NCBI GenBank assembly: GCA_020064725.1
Contig: JAGTWJ010000010.1
Coordinates: 1,612,001-1,676,000 of the forward strand
Length of the DNA stretch: 64,000 nucleotides
Reading direction: 5' to 3'
Source of the DNA: Drechslerella dactyloides
Taxonomy: Eukaryota; Ascomycota; Orbiliomycetes; Orbiliales; Orbiliaceae
In this document: positions 34,388 to 46,583 of the stretch, one piece after another
Position numbering within the stretch: the first letter of the stretch is position 1
How the letters are laid out: the number at the start of each line of letters is the position of its first letter
Position numbers and translations under genes: made by a program
Notes under the pieces: generated by a model
The model's database searches: none
The model's input: only the letters and a program-made list of their open reading frames with translations
Told to the model about the DNA's origin: nothing

Positions 34388-37065
34388 ATGGCGTCCGCCT
34401 CGCCGATATCGATGCCGATACCGCCCCCTCTCCTCCGTAATCATTCCACGTTGTCCTCATCGCCCGGTTCGACGGCGTTCGATAGCGCGCCTGGGAACCA
34501 CTATCTGCAACAGTTGAATCCTGAGCCGGAACCCGACTCGGAGTCGTTGGATCCTCTCATATCGATACCATCCTCGCCGCCATCTCGTACTTCCTCCAGC
34601 GCTGCCGCTGCCGCTACTGCAAACGCTATACCCGACGTCACGTCGAGCCTCCGATCACCACGCTCGAGGAACCATCCTGCTGCTTCCACGCGTCTTCCGT
34701 CGCCGAATGCCCATCGCCGCCCGGGCCCGCCACAGACCATGCCGTTCGGCGTCCCGAGCTTCTACCATACCGCTGCCGGGCATCCCTACAACAGCTACTA
34801 TCCCTCCGACGTCGAACTATCCACCATCGGCATGGGGATGAGCATGTATGAGACGCTGAACCCGCTCGCCGCGACGGTGATGCTGCCCGGCTCGCCTGTC
34901 GCGACGGCGGTCGGCGGCGGTCGCAGCGGCAAGAGGGGGGTCTACGCGCCTATCGATGCGAGTTACTATTCAGCGTACACGCAGCCGCCGCCGTCCTCGC
35001 CGTTTGCAGGTGGTGCGGAGAGCGTGTATGGTGGTTTCAGCACGGCTGGGTTTGGAGCGCAGGGTGTCAATCCGCGGTATATATCCGGGAAATCGGAGGG
35101 TGCGGCGAACGGCGGGAGGGATAGGGAGGCTGTGTTGAAGAGGGTGAAGAGGGATGCGGGGGTGTTGGAGGAGGAGCTCAAACGGCTGGTGCAGGCGCAG
35201 GAGGTCGCTTTGGGGATTACGCCTGCACGCGAAGACGACGATGCTACGCCGACTGCGATGTCGCCGAGGGAGAGCGTGTATAGTGCGAGGAGCAGTGCGA
35301 GGAATGGGGGTAGACAGCGACGGAAGCTGGGGATCAAGGAGGTTAGGAGGGGGATCTTGGATGCGATGGTGGGATTGGCGGATGTGAAGGCTGTGGAGGA
35401 GGAGTGGTATGGAGGCGAGGAGGGCACGAGGGTCGAGCTGGTTGATGCTGTGGAGAAGTGGGTGAGGAAGCGGGAGAAGCTGGAGAGGGAGGTGGAGAGA
35501 GTGGAAGGCGGGAGGGAGGGGAAGGAGATGGACAGGATCAGAGAGCGGTTGGAGGGGGTCGAGGTGGGTTATTCAACGTTTTGGATCGTGAATATGATGA
35601 TGCGAGCTCTAATGTGGATGGCATGGTGGTATAGGAGCAAATACGGGTTCACGAGGCGGAGCTCAAGCGGCTGCGTGCTGAGCAGACGGGCATGCTGTCC
35701 AAGATATCGGAGCTACAATCTACGCTTTCGTCGCGACTATCGTCGTACACGGACACGATTCAAAAGATGTCGAAGGACATGACCGACTTTCTGAGATCGC
35801 CGAACGCGCTCCTCCCGACGCCGGATACCAAGGCTACGCTGCCGTTCACGCCGGAGCAGGCGGTCGAGTTTTGGCACGACGAGCGGAGCGTGCTCGAGAC
35901 TAAGAAAAAGGAGACGAGCCGCGAGCTGGATGCACTCAAGGATGGCATCTCCATCTGGCAGGAGACGGTGGGGCTCATCGCGGACTTTGAAGATATGATG
36001 GCGCGCGAGCTCGCCGAGGCGCAAAAGCAGGCACAGATGGAGGCGCAGAGAAAGATGGAGATCGCAGAGGCGGAGAGACGGAAGCTGGAGAGATCGCGGT
36101 CGCCACAGATCCGGAACTCGGTGTTCGGGAGGGGCCTGGAGGGCGAGAGACCGGGTTCCTCCAGCGCTAGCAGCGGGAGGAACACCCCGGTTTCCGTCTT
36201 TGCGAACCGAAACCGCACGAGAGCCGGGTTGGGGCATAGTCGGAACGGCAGCTTGTCGAGCTCGACTGAGACATTCAAACCCGGTACGGCAGCCCCAGGA
36301 GGCTCGAGGTCTCCCGCGGCAGGAGCGTCGAAAGCCGAGCCCAGGATGCCCGAAGCAACGGCGGCCAAGCTGGTGGCAGGAATCGACAACATCATCTCGC
36401 AACTGAACAGCCGGCTGACGCTGGCCGAGCAGAAAGGGTGGACGCTTCTTGTCTGCGTCTTGGGTGCGGAAATGGAGAGCTACAAGGAGGCGAGAGCTGC
36501 GCTGGCGCCACTGGTTGGCGGGCTGGTGGATACCAGCACGACTACGGAGAATGTCGTGAAGAACAAGGGCAAAGGGAAGGAGAAGATGATGCCCGTGGCC
36601 GGCGGACTGGCGAGTCCAAGCGACGAGGCGCTGAACGAGAGTCTCAACGGGCTGAACGTGGGAGGCGGTCACGGGTTCGACGGGAATGCGAGTCTGCAAG
36701 CGACCACTCTTGCGCCGTCGCCGCGCTTGAAGCTGCATCACAACCACTGGCACTCGGAGAGCGAGAGCGAGATTGATGATCCCGCCGCGCTGTTTGGTGC
36801 CGAGCACACGGACGGCGGCGGCGGGGACAGCAGTCCGGAGCTGCGGATGAGCCCTCGGATGCGAAGGCTGAGGGCCACGAGCGAGGAGGACGAGCTGGAG
36901 TATGCGGCCTTTGCGAGCTTGAATTTGGATTCGAGCGGAGGGGGAGGAGAAGGTGCAGCTGGCCAGCCATCAGCAGGGGGAGCAGCAGGAGGGAGCAGCG
37001 GGAGGGCGAGGACATCCACGGGGCGTTCTTGGAGAGGCGGGACAGCGGGGACGAGCCGCGGCTGA
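34388..37065 (+). CDS. atg28: autophagy-related protein Atg28
   Basis: Two exons, 34388-35563 and 35635-37065, give 868 aa. The N-terminal 240 residues are Ser/Pro/Ala-rich and probably disordered. The middle is a long coiled coil with marks of filamentous-fungal Atg28: KLGIKEVRRGILDAM, EKWVRKREKLEREVE, HEAELKRLRAEQTGMLSKI, LSSRLSSYTDTIQ, MTDFLRSP, and FWHDERSVLETKKKE with ISIWQETVGLIADFE. Atg28 is a coiled-coil component of the Atg1-Atg17 initiation machinery and was first linked to pexophagy in yeast. The C-terminus is again low in complexity and contains a WTLLVCVLGAEMESYKEA helix. The call is from pattern resemblance, so a different coiled-coil protein remains possible. It lies head-to-tail behind rpn2. 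Confidence 0.75.
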
Positions 37066-37928
37066 TATGATTTGACGACGTTGCTTTGGTGGCTTGTTTC
37101 ATTGGCGGTGATGTTTGCGGTTTGCATGCCTGGCGCTACTCGATCGTTTGGAGATATTCGATTGGTCGATGAATGAGAGTTGTCCATTCGCATTCCCCGT
37201 GCTTCGTTCATTCACATCACGTCGACTGCGATCGCGAGACCAACTGCGATCGAGAATTCTGTTGACGTGATTCATCCAGCCATCCATCCGTTGACGTTAT
37301 TGATATCGGCTGTCAACTGATGCAGCTGTATGCACTGCAGTCCACGTCGCCGGTCGACAGCTGCGATGCACCGCTCTGCGCCTGGGATCCGGCTGATACT
37401 GAAGCTATCGAGAGAGCGCCGTTGGCCAGCTCACCGCTGAGACCCACCGGCCAGCGCGCCGTGCAGGGATGTGCTGGAGCCCGCCGGCCAGCAGTCCAAT
37501 CGAGGCCGTCCAGCCGGCCAGCATTTCGAGATGCTCACCTCTGCATGGCGCTATAAGACAGCGGCCGGCCTCCCGGGCTGAAGAGACATGCCTGTCCGGA
37601 GCGTGGATTGCATCCGGGTTCACATTCAGAGTTTTCTCTTTGGGCTTTTTCCAGCGTTACCTTGAAGCTTGAGCTTTCTGCGGTTTTTGCATTTGCCTGC
37701 ATTCCTGCAAGTTTGCGCTGCCCAGCGAGCTCCGCGAGGATAGAATACTATTGGCATCCATCCGTCCATTGCGGACATACATCATCGCTACGTCTGATGC
37801 ATATATAAGGGCGCCGTTTCCCACGACGGCCGCTCGAAAGGAACTCTCGACGGACAATTGATTGCATTCGGGCTGCTCGATGCATCCGCTGCTCTTTCTC
37901 AACCTCACGACAATTCTCGGCCACAGCT
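37066..37928. other. intergenic; promoter of the EEP-fold gene
   Basis: Non-coding as far as can be seen. It contains GCCGGCCAG-like words repeated near 37440-37580 and a TATA-like box at 37802. Confidence 0.45.
37802..37809 (+). promoter_or_regulatory. TATA box
   Basis: TATATAAG lies 120 bases before the chosen ATG of the phosphodiesterase-fold gene, which supports that start. Confidence 0.45.
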
Positions 37929-39037
37929 ATGCACCAAAACACAGTCACGCATCGCGCGCGCGCCGCCGCCCGGCAGCGCGAAATCTCAATCGTATGCATT
38001 CTCTACAGCTGTCTCCGTATTTTGATTGATTCAATCGAATTGATTTCGAGCTTTGAATTCGTGCTAATGGATGTAATTTTGTGAATGTGCAGCTCCTGTG
38101 GAACACCTGGCTGCTGCCCGGCCCGCTTTCGGACAACAACACCCACGCCCGCGCCTCCGAGATTCCCGCACACATCTCCTCCCACGACATCATCCTGCTC
38201 AACGAGGCCTTCACCTGTAAATCCGTCATCATCGACGCCCTCCGCAGCACGCACCCCTACGTCGCCACCTTGCCCCGCCGCTGCTGGCTGTGGCCGCTGT
38301 TCGACTCCGGCCTCGTCGTGCTCTCCCGCTACGCGATCCTCGAGGTCCGGCGGACCTGGTTCGGGACGAGGAAGCGATGGGACTTTTTCGCGGGTAAGGG
38401 CGGCGTCGGCGTGCGGATCGATCTCAGCCGGCGGTACCGGCCGGACACCACGCGGACGTCCGAGTCGAATCGCCGGCCGATTTTATCAACGTACAGCGAC
38501 GATGCGGACGACGGTGCGACGAGTTACACGGGCTTTGACGACGACGGCGACAGCTACAGCGAGGCTGGAAGTCAGGGCGAGGAAGAAGACGACGAAGAGG
38601 AAGGCAGCTACATGCCCAAGACGATTGATATCTACAATACGCACATGCAGGCGGGTAACACCCGCGGCGAGCACTCGGCGCGCCACGCGCAGTCGGTGCA
38701 GCTCGGTCAGTTCATCGCGCAAAATTCGTTCCGCGCGTCGGCCGTGATACTCGGCGGAGACCTCAACATGGGCCCGATCCTTGAGAGCGTGCACTATGCC
38801 GACGACCAGGACGCCAAGGAGCGCGTCAAGGCGTACGGCACGCTCAAGGAGAAGAGCGGGCTGGATGACGTCAAGGTGCTCGTGGACGGGAAGGGCGGGG
38901 ACATCAATCGGTTTCTGTCGAGGGGTGTGAGGGTTGTCGGTGTCGAGTATCCCGATGTGCCGCTGGGCACGAGGGGTAAGGGCAAGGGGAAGAAGCTGAG
39001 CGATTCGGATATCGTGGTGCTACGCGTGGTGGTATGA
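37929..39037 (+). CDS. endonuclease/exonuclease/phosphatase-fold hydrolase (neutral sphingomyelinase-like)
   Basis: Two exons, 37929-37991 and 38093-39037, give 335 aa. The tiny first exon (MHQNTV...REISI) splices to LLWNTWLLPG, giving the strand expected at the start of this fold. Family marks follow: DIILLNEAF with the metal-binding Glu (about residue 59), DSGLVVLSRY, DIYNTHMQAG, and GGDLNMGP with the catalytic Asp and Asn. In secreted or membrane sphingomyelinases and related phosphodiesterases the last strand carries SDH; here the text is LSDSDIVVL, so the general-base His is Ser. An acidic low-complexity insert lies at about residues 148-190. Substrate is unknown: sphingolipid, phosphoinositide or nucleic acid are all possible for the fold. 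The His loss may mean reduced or altered activity. Confidence 0.82.
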
Positions 39038-40468
39038 CGAGTCTTTTGACATATTTGAGAGTTTTTTTGTTTCCGGCGTCTGGAGTTTCGGATAGAGGTA
39101 TATGTATTGGTGTGGTCTCGGGGTTTCTCTCTTCTGTGCTGGCGGCCGGCTTTAATCGTTGGACGGGCATAGATTGGAAGGGGTTCATTCAAAAGCACTG
39201 CTGCATACGTGTGCACGCGTGGTGGTCTGTTTGCTTTGCAATTGGGGTTTTCTGGCCAGCTGGGGTTGTCAGTATGTATTTGGATGATGTCTGCAGGCAT
39301 GCATATTTATGTACACATGTACGTTGGCGGAGGCCTTTGATGTCGGGCGACGGTGGAGGTTGTATTAATATATACAGAGGTTCTCGTGTAACGTTGGCGC
39401 TTTTAGTACAGTGGCCCGCCGTTGCATTGGCGCATTTAGTAATTCTATAATGAATGAATATACTAATTGTAATACTATATATAACGGCCAATGAAATACT
39501 ATTACTAGATGCTATAGCTATAGTGATCTTCTGTAGCACCCGTCGACAGGTGTCAAAGTTCGTCTTCACGACCGTTAGGTTTCAAAGGTCAACCGGGGTG
39601 GACTGGACGAATGGAGATCCGTGCATGCATCCGGCGTGCGTGTTGGGCGGTAGCACGCCGTTAACTCTTCGGCTCCAAGCCACAGAAACGTCAAGTTAAA
39701 ATCGACGCCCGCTCAAATTAAACGATGCTGGAACGTGCCGAATGGCCTTCATGATCCCTATGGTGACGATATCGCAGTCGCATGAGAGGGCAGGTGTCGA
39801 AAACCTGCTGGTTGGGGCGTGGTGGTTTGCACGTTTTGCTGGAGGTGAGGGTATGACGTCGGCTGGACCTGTTGTCTGGGGATCCCTGCCACAGCTGCCG
39901 AATGAGAAACACCCAAGCGGCCTCAAGCTGTCCTGGGCGCACTCTCACTTTGCGAATTTGACGTAACTGCGGGTCGAAATCGAGATGTCGATGCCCATAT
40001 CCTCACCTCAGGGCCTTTTTCTCTTCGCCCAGAGATAGGAAATGGCACAGTTGTCTGCGTATAATTTCGAGTTACGTCATGCGGGGGGCTGAAGATGGCT
40101 TTATCTGGTATATCCACGGTTAATATGGCTGGTGGGCGATGTCATATCGTGAAGGGACGGCGTCATTTTTACATAGGGTCACCAGCCATTCATGCAGGCC
40201 TTCGCAGCACCTGCAGACCCTAGGCCTAGGGCCGGCAAGCTATCCGAATACCTGAAATCGATTGGTGTCTTTGAGAAAGGCGATACAGACGTATAAAGCC
40301 ACAGACTTTTCCCAGAACGGCCTCCTTTGTCCTTCTAGCTCTCGTCTTTTCAGTGTCAGTAGTAGTATCATCTAACGCCAGTGCCGGCCAAACTTCGAAT
40401 CTCCTCTCACCAAACCTCGATCGCCATATTCAAAGTATTTGTTGAGGTGACAGTGTAAAACCGCCAAA
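39038..40468. other. intergenic, no gene seen
   Basis: No supported gene is seen. Two near-copies of a 16-base word (GTTGGCGCTTTTAGTA and ATTGGCGCATTTAGTA) lie near 39394-39442. The last 180 bases are the leader of the MARVEL gene. Confidence 0.4.
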
Positions 40469-41103
40469 ATGCTCAGCGCAGCTCTCTTCACCGGCATCCG
40501 CGTGATGCAGATAATCATCGCAATCCCCATCATCGGCATGCTGGGATGGTTCGTCAACCCGTACGTTGAGAACAAACAGAATGTACCCGACGGTCTCCTC
40601 ACGCTCTTCATCGTATCGATCCTGGCCTGCGCGTGGGCTATCGCGACGCTGTTCCAGTTCCATCGGTACCGCGACGTGACGGGCCCTGTCATCGCGGTTG
40701 TCGACATCGCCTTCGTCGGCGCGTGGATCGCGGGTATCTATCTAAACAGAGGCATTTCCGACGCCGACTGCTCGAGTCTGAGCGTGCCTGTTGCCGTTCG
40801 CGTGGGTGATAATACCTACTCAGCGGGCAACAATTGGAGCGCCTCGGTCAACAAGTCCTGCGCCATGTTTAAGGCCAGCTGGGTGAGTTCTCACACATCA
40901 CACTCTGAACATATGGAATTCTTGTGCGAAAGGCAATGCTAATATGTATGATGATATAGGTGCTGTCGATTATCGAGTGCATCCTCTTCTTCCTCACTTG
41001 TCTGCTGAGCTGGACGCTGTACCGCTCCTACAGGTACGAGACTACTAGACACGTCCACCACAAGGAGTACACGGGCCACCATCGACACCACCGACACGTC
41101 TGA
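40469..41103 (+). CDS. MARVEL-type four-helix membrane protein
   Basis: Two exons, 40469-40882 and 40960-41103, give 185 aa. Four hydrophobic helices are visible: IRVMQIIIAIPIIGMLGWFV, LLTLFIVSILACAWAIATLF, VIAVVDIAFVGAWIAGIYL and, after the intron, VLSIIECILFFLTCLLSWTLY. A loop with a Cys pair and an N-x-S site (NNWSAS, NKSC) lies between helices 3 and 4. The tail is His-rich (HHKEYTGHHRHHRHV) and cytoplasmic by the usual topology. This matches ascomycete MARVEL-domain proteins, some of which organise plasma-membrane domains. The exact role is not known. The His-rich tail could bind metal, which is only a guess. Confidence 0.85.
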
Positions 41104-41881
41104 TTTGTATACTCATGATACCTGTACGCCTTTTCCTTGCCGTGTTTTATATGTATATATATATGAGTATCTGATGGACCGTGAAGCTAATGCTTTCTTT
41201 GTTTGTGATTTTGCAGGTACGGAACCAAGTACTAGTTAGTTGGCTGCAACTGGCATGCTGGCATGATCATTCTGCTATCTTACATCAGTCGCAGACTGTC
41301 GTCGAATTTCCTTTGTCCTTCGCAAGCAGCAATGATTTCTGGGAATATCCATAGCGTACGTTTGGATGAGAGAGAGAGAGCTCGAGAGATTTTGAAGAGG
41401 CGGCCTGGCACTGGCGGTCATGCATGTCTCCGTTGTTATTCGTTGGACGTCACCTGCACCATCATGCTTGGTACCATCGTTTCATTTGTTTGCGTGTTCC
41501 ACACTAGCGACTTTTGCTCTTGTCGATATTTGCGTATGAGTATCCTTATAACGAATGCAAAGATAATGGATAATGTGTAATCGAAGCGCTCTGCTATAGC
41601 TACAACGTTTTGCTGTGTGAATAAATAAATAAATGTGTGTTGTCGACGTGCGGCTTTTGAGCTGGCAGCTCTCGTTTGGCTGCATTGACAGCTGAGCCAC
41701 CGCCTCCCTCAACCTCTCACCACCATCATCACCACTTTCTTCACCACTTCGACGTCGTCGTCGTCATCACCTCCTCCTCTTCCTCCTCGACCTTCCCCCC
41801 GAGCATCGCCCGATTCGCTGTCGTCGCGGCGCGACTGCTGCTCCGTTTACCTCTTCGGCTGTCCCTCGACCACCCACTTAG
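41104..41881. other. intergenic; promoter of the WD40 gene
   Basis: The right part is pyrimidine-rich (CACCATCATCACCACTTTC, CCTCCTCCTCTTCC). I see no gene. Confidence 0.4.
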
Positions 41882-44283
41882 ATGCCTTCGTTTGGTCACC
41901 ATCGCTCCCACTCGAGACAGCAGCAAGACCACAGTCACAGTCACGACGGGCCTTCCTCCCAGCAGGGCCCCGACCAGCTCCACACCTCGGGGGCTCTCCT
42001 CCAGGCTGCCCAGACCCTCTCCTCCATCGGCAAGCCTTCCACTTACCACGCCGTCCCTCCCGGCTCCAGCATCTCCCAGCAACAGCAACCGCAACCGTCG
42101 CCACAGCCGCAGGCGCAGCAGCAGCACCCCACTTCCCCGCCGCAACCTCCGTCCGGCGCTCCAGGCCCCCAGCTCCCGATGTCCTACCACCAGAACCCGC
42201 AGCTGAACCCCGGCGGGTACACCGGCTACGGCGGTGGCGGCTACCCGTCCACCAGCCCGCATCCAGCTGCCGGTCTGCCATCCGCCGCCCAGCCCCACCA
42301 CGAACCCATGGACTTCCAACGACAGAACTCCTTCCGAGCCGCGCACGAAAACCACCCCGTACCCCCCCAGGGCCCTTCCCAGCACTCGCAGAGGGGAGGC
42401 CCGCCGCCCCAGCCGCAGTACAGCGACTACGCCTCGCCGATCCACATACACCAACAGCCCGGCCCTCCCCCGCAGCAACCTCAGCAGCAGCAACAGGGGT
42501 ATCAGGCATACCCCGGCGGAGCTTCGAGGTCGCACACGACAAGTGCCAGCTTGTCGAGGTCGAACACGTTACAGACTGCACACCCACCCGCCGGCGAGCC
42601 GGACGCCAATGCTCTCTACGACGCTGCGAACACAAAGTACCTGCCCATCACACACATGCAGTCTTCGGCGCCGCCCTCGAGTCTCGCGCAGGATCAAATG
42701 CAGTCTTCAAGCTATCGTAAATACGCGCCTGGAGGTGGCAGCATGGGGCAGCAGGATATCGCTATGACGGGTGGATTCACGCTGGATGTGCAGTCCCGGC
42801 AGGGTCTGTTGACGGAGACGCCACCGAAGGAGATGCCGCGGGGCAGCCACTATTTTACGCAGTGGCCGAGCTATGCGATTGACTGGTGCAAGTGGCCGAT
42901 ATACGGCAGTCCATCAGCGAGCGGATACGCTGGCCAGAGCGGGGTAGGAAGGATCGCACTGGGCAGTTATAGTGAGGATGGTCACAACTATGTAAGAAGC
43001 TCACCTTCAGCTGGAAGTCGCTTGGAATGGATACTAATATCGTCATGATTGAACAGATCTCGATTCTGAATACGGCTACGAAAGTGATAAATACGGACGG
43101 TCACCCGCGGGGAGAGTCCACTCTCGAAATAACAAAGTTCGCGGAAGCTACCTTGACATACCCGATAACAAGGATTCTCTGGGAACCCCCAACCCAATCG
43201 AAGCCTCTTACCGACCTTATCGCGACTGCTGGCGATCACCTACGGCTGTGGTCTTTGCCCAACGCGGCCCCGGCGGCCATATCAACACCAAGTAACTCCA
43301 TCACCTCCCGCTCGAACGCCTCCAGCTCCGACCTACCGCCTACCAAGAAGCTGTCTCAGCTAGCCCTTCTCTCCAACTCGAAGAGTACGGATTTCACCGC
43401 CCCGCTGACGAGTCTGGATTGGAATCCTATCAGCCCCTCTCTCATCATCACGAGCTCGATCGATACCACCTGCACTATCTGGGATATACCGACGTTGACC
43501 GCGAAGACGCAGCTCATCGCCCACGATAAAGAGGTCTTCGATGTCCGGTTTATGAGTGGATCGGTGGACGTGTTTGCGAGCTGCGGTGCGGACGGGAGTG
43601 TCCGCATGTTTGACCTGAGAAGCCTCGACCACAGCACCATCATTTACGAGCCCTCGGTGAAAAACGAGAGTGGCAGTGCGGCGCCCAGCCCGGGCGGTGT
43701 GAACCCGATCGGAGGGACTGGTGGCGTCGGCAGTACGCTTCAAGGACCACCTCCATTGTTAAAATTAGCTGGTGTGTGATGGTGTCCCCGTTACCTTTGG
43801 ATATCGTTTGTGTTCCTTGCTAACTGGCTTGCTGCAGCATCGCCTCACGAGAGCCACCTGCTCGCAACATTCGCGGATCAGTCCAATGTCGTGCGCATTC
43901 TCGATGTCCGGCAGCCTGGCCAGGCGCTGGTGGAGCTACGCGGGGCGGCCGGCAACATGAATTGCATAGACTGGTGCCCATACCGCCGTGGCCTGATCGC
44001 TGGCGGGACGGACGACTCGTTGGTGCTGATATGGGACACGATGAATGAATCGTCGCTGGGCAATGCCCCACGACCGCAACGGGACGAGCGGCACAACTTT
44101 AATTCGGATCCATCATGGCGGAACCCTGTTGCACACTGGAAGAGCGAATACGAAGTTAACAACTTGAGCTGGGCTCCAAGCCTGGGCAACGGGATGGCGC
44201 TGATGGGCGGGGAGCCGGGCAAGAACGCGGGCGAGTGGCTGGGGTGCTGTGGTGGGAAGGGGGTCTATGGTGTCAAGTTCTAG
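41882..44283 (+). CDS. WDR68/DCAF7-like WD40 protein
   Basis: Three exons, 41882-42991, 43057-43771 and 43838-44283, give 756 aa. The first 320 residues are Gln/Pro/His-rich and disordered. The propeller begins with SYAIDWCKWP and RIALGSYSEDGHNYISILN and continues with PITRILWEPP, DLIATAGDHLRLW, LTSLDWNPISPSLIITSSIDTTCTIWD, IAHDKEVFDVRFM, FASCGADGSVRMFDLR, NMNCIDWCPYRRGLIAGGTDDSLVLIWD and NNLSWAPS. This order and spacing fit the WDR68/DCAF7/TTG1 family (yeast YPL247C), an adaptor for DYRK/HIPK-type kinases and Cul4 ligases. The long N-terminal extension is typical for filamentous fungi. The splice at 43771 joins KLA to SPHESHLLATF, a conserved strand. Confidence 0.9.
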
Positions 44284-45107
44284 TTGGACTCGACGGATAG
44301 CAACTGGAGGAGGAAGTATCGGCGCAAGAGCTTTTACCGGAAGAGACGGTCCTACTGTGGGTTCCTTGACGGGTTCGGGCCAACTGCCGGGCTGTGACCA
44401 ATATTGACGGCGGCAGTACCCGTCGCTCGTCGCCCGCGGCTGTTCTTCCTATCCTCTGGCTCTTCGACTGGTGAGGCGCTCTTCGGGGATGGGCGGGCGG
44501 ATATGCATATCCTTTGAAGGGAGGGGCCAATATCGGGTCAGAACGGGAGGGAGGAAGGGAGAGGCACCTGTATGCAGGATATGCCATCTACCGGTTCTGA
44601 TTTTGTGCTGCGACATGATGTCTCAACTCTGCTAGCTACTTCATTTGTTCCTGTTTGACTGCTGCTTGTTAGGCGGCGCTGTTGACCATATCTTGTCTCG
44701 TTTGTCGGCATTTTGTTCTTCTCGTGTGCGTGGTCGTTGGACATTTTATCGTCATTGCAAGCGTGTTTGTAGCTGCTGTTGGCTCCCTTCCGATACATAA
44801 TTCTTAACTTATAGTTAGCTCGATGTACCGTGAGAATCAAGGACGTCTGTGGGCACACGTCCTTGCCTGCGGCGTGTACCTCGTACCCTCGCCGAAGACT
44901 CGGCATGTGCCGAGATTTCCAAGTGTTCACGTTGCGGTCATGACGTTGGTGGAGTTGTGAAGAGACATTTTGGCGAATCACCGCCAAGGCATTTTCGACC
45001 ACGACCACAACATCTTCGACCGCTGCCCCGCCATGAGCCCGTATCGACAGCAGACCCCGCGCCAGGCTGTCTAGCAGCATGCAGCTGGCCAATCGACGCC
45101 TCGAACC
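44284..45107. other. intergenic, no gene seen
   Basis: Tail-to-head spacer between the WD40 gene and cox10. No supported feature is seen. Confidence 0.4.
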
Positions 45108-46583
45108 ATGTCCATTCCTTTCCTCGCGTCCAAGCCGTCGGGCTTGGTGGTTCGCGGGCTCTTTCGCGGGCTCAGCCATCGGGCTGTTGCCAGCCGCTTC
45201 GGCGTCGCGATCCAGCGGTCCCGCATCCCGCGGCCGGCGAGAGCCATTGTATCCGGCAGATGTGCTTCCACGGCCGCCGCTGACGGTGTCAAGCTACGGC
45301 ATGGCGATTCTACCGCTGGACTACGATACTTCCTGAGCAATGATGCTCTGGCGCGGCATCCCGGAACAACGAACTCCACTGCACTCCGCCGTTTCAAGCT
45401 CACCGGCCGGAATCAATCGACATCCACATCGACTTCTTCATCAACGCCACCTGTAAACGCCATCGGGAAGCCGATATCCCGCCGTACGGCGCTCCGGCGC
45501 ACGCTCAAAGCCTACCTCGCCCTGTCGAAGCCGCACCTCACCTTCCTCGTCGTGCTCACCTCGATGGCCTCCTACTCGCTCTACCCGGCGTCCAGCCTGC
45601 TCACGTCCTCGGAGATCACGCCCAGCACGACGCTCAGCGCCGTCACGCTGCTCTTCCTCACCGTCGGCACGGCACTGTGCTCGGCGTCGGCCAACACGCT
45701 CAACATGCTCGCGGAGCCGCATCTGGACGCGCAGATGACGCGCACGCGCAACCGGCCGCTGGTTCGGGGCACGATTCACCCGCGGAACGCGCTTCTCTTC
45801 GCCTTTGCAACGGGGGTATCCGGCGTGGGATTACTGCTCTACGGCACCAATGCGACTGTCGCAGCACTTGGATTCGCGAATATAGTCCTCTACGCCGGTG
45901 TGTACACGCCGCTGAAGCAGAAACACGTTATAAACACGTGGGTTGGCGCTGTCGTCGGCGCGATACCGCCGTTGATGGGGTGGGGTGCCGCGGCGGGGGA
46001 GTTTGCGACGACTGGCGCGGTGACGGAGGTGCTGTCGCAGCCGGGGGGTTGGCTTGTCGCGGCGCTGCTGTACTGTTGGCAGTTCCCGCATTTCAACAGT
46101 CTGAGCCATGGGATCCGGCATGAGTATGCGGCGGCGGGGTACAAGATGCTCGCGTCGGTGAATCCTGGGATGAACGGGCGGGTGGCGGTGCGGTATAGCG
46201 CTTTGTGCTTTGCGGTGTGTGTTGGCCTGAGCTGGTGCGGTGTTACGGACTGGGGGTTCGCGGTGGATAGCAGTATTGTGAACGCGTGGTTGACGTGGGA
46301 GGCGGTGAGGTTTTGGAGGAACGTCGGGGAGGCGGGGACGGGGAAGAGGCTGTTTTGGGCGAGCGTGTGGCATTTGCCCGCGCTGTTGGTGCTGGCGATG
46401 GCGCATAAGAAGGGGCTTTGGGCTGGTGTTTGGGAGAGGTTACGGGGGGTCGACGAAGAAGAGGATGGGGAGGAGGGGTATGATTATTATGAGGGTGGCG
46501 AACAAGGGCAGACGCGGGAGGAGGATGGGGATTATGGTGAGGGGAGAGAAGAGGTGTCGATTGTTGCTGGAACGGCGAGATGA
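45108..46583 (+). CDS. cox10: protohaem IX farnesyltransferase Cox10
   Basis: A single exon of 491 aa. The first 60 residues are basic and Ser/Arg-rich, a mitochondrial targeting sequence. The UbiA-type prenyltransferase core follows: KAYLALSKPHLTFLVVLTSMASY, the Mg-diphosphate-binding NMLAEPHLDAQMTRTRNRPL (about residue 195-215), YAGVYTPLKQKHVINTWVGAVVGAIPPLMGW, and YCWQFPHFNSLSHGIRHEYAAAGYKML. Cox10 adds a farnesyl group to haem B to make haem O for cytochrome c oxidase in the inner membrane. The C-terminus ends in an acidic, Gly/Glu/Tyr-rich tail after VWHLPALLVLAMAHKKG. Stretches of GGGG near the stop codon lie outside the frame. The ATG context and the full-length match make the start secure. 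Confidence 0.97.
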   Translation: MSIPFLASKPSGLVVRGLFRGLSHRAVASRFGVAIQRSRIPRPARAIVSGRCASTAAADGVKLRHGDSTAGLRYFLSNDALARHPGTTNSTALRRFKLTGRNQSTSTSTSSSTPPVNAIGKPISRRTALRRTLKAYLALSKPHLTFLVVLTSMASYSLYPASSLLTSSEITPSTTLSAVTLLFLTVGTALCSASANTLNMLAEPHLDAQMTRTRNRPLVRGTIHPRNALLFAFATGVSGVGLLLYGTNATVAALGFANIVLYAGVYTPLKQKHVINTWVGAVVGAIPPLMGWGAAAGEFATTGAVTEVLSQPGGWLVAALLYCWQFPHFNSLSHGIRHEYAAAGYKMLASVNPGMNGRVAVRYSALCFAVCVGLSWCGVTDWGFAVDSSIVNAWLTWEAVRFWRNVGEAGTGKRLFWASVWHLPALLVLAMAHKKGLWAGVWERLRGVDEEEDGEEGYDYYEGGEQGQTREEDGDYGEGREEVSIVAGTAR

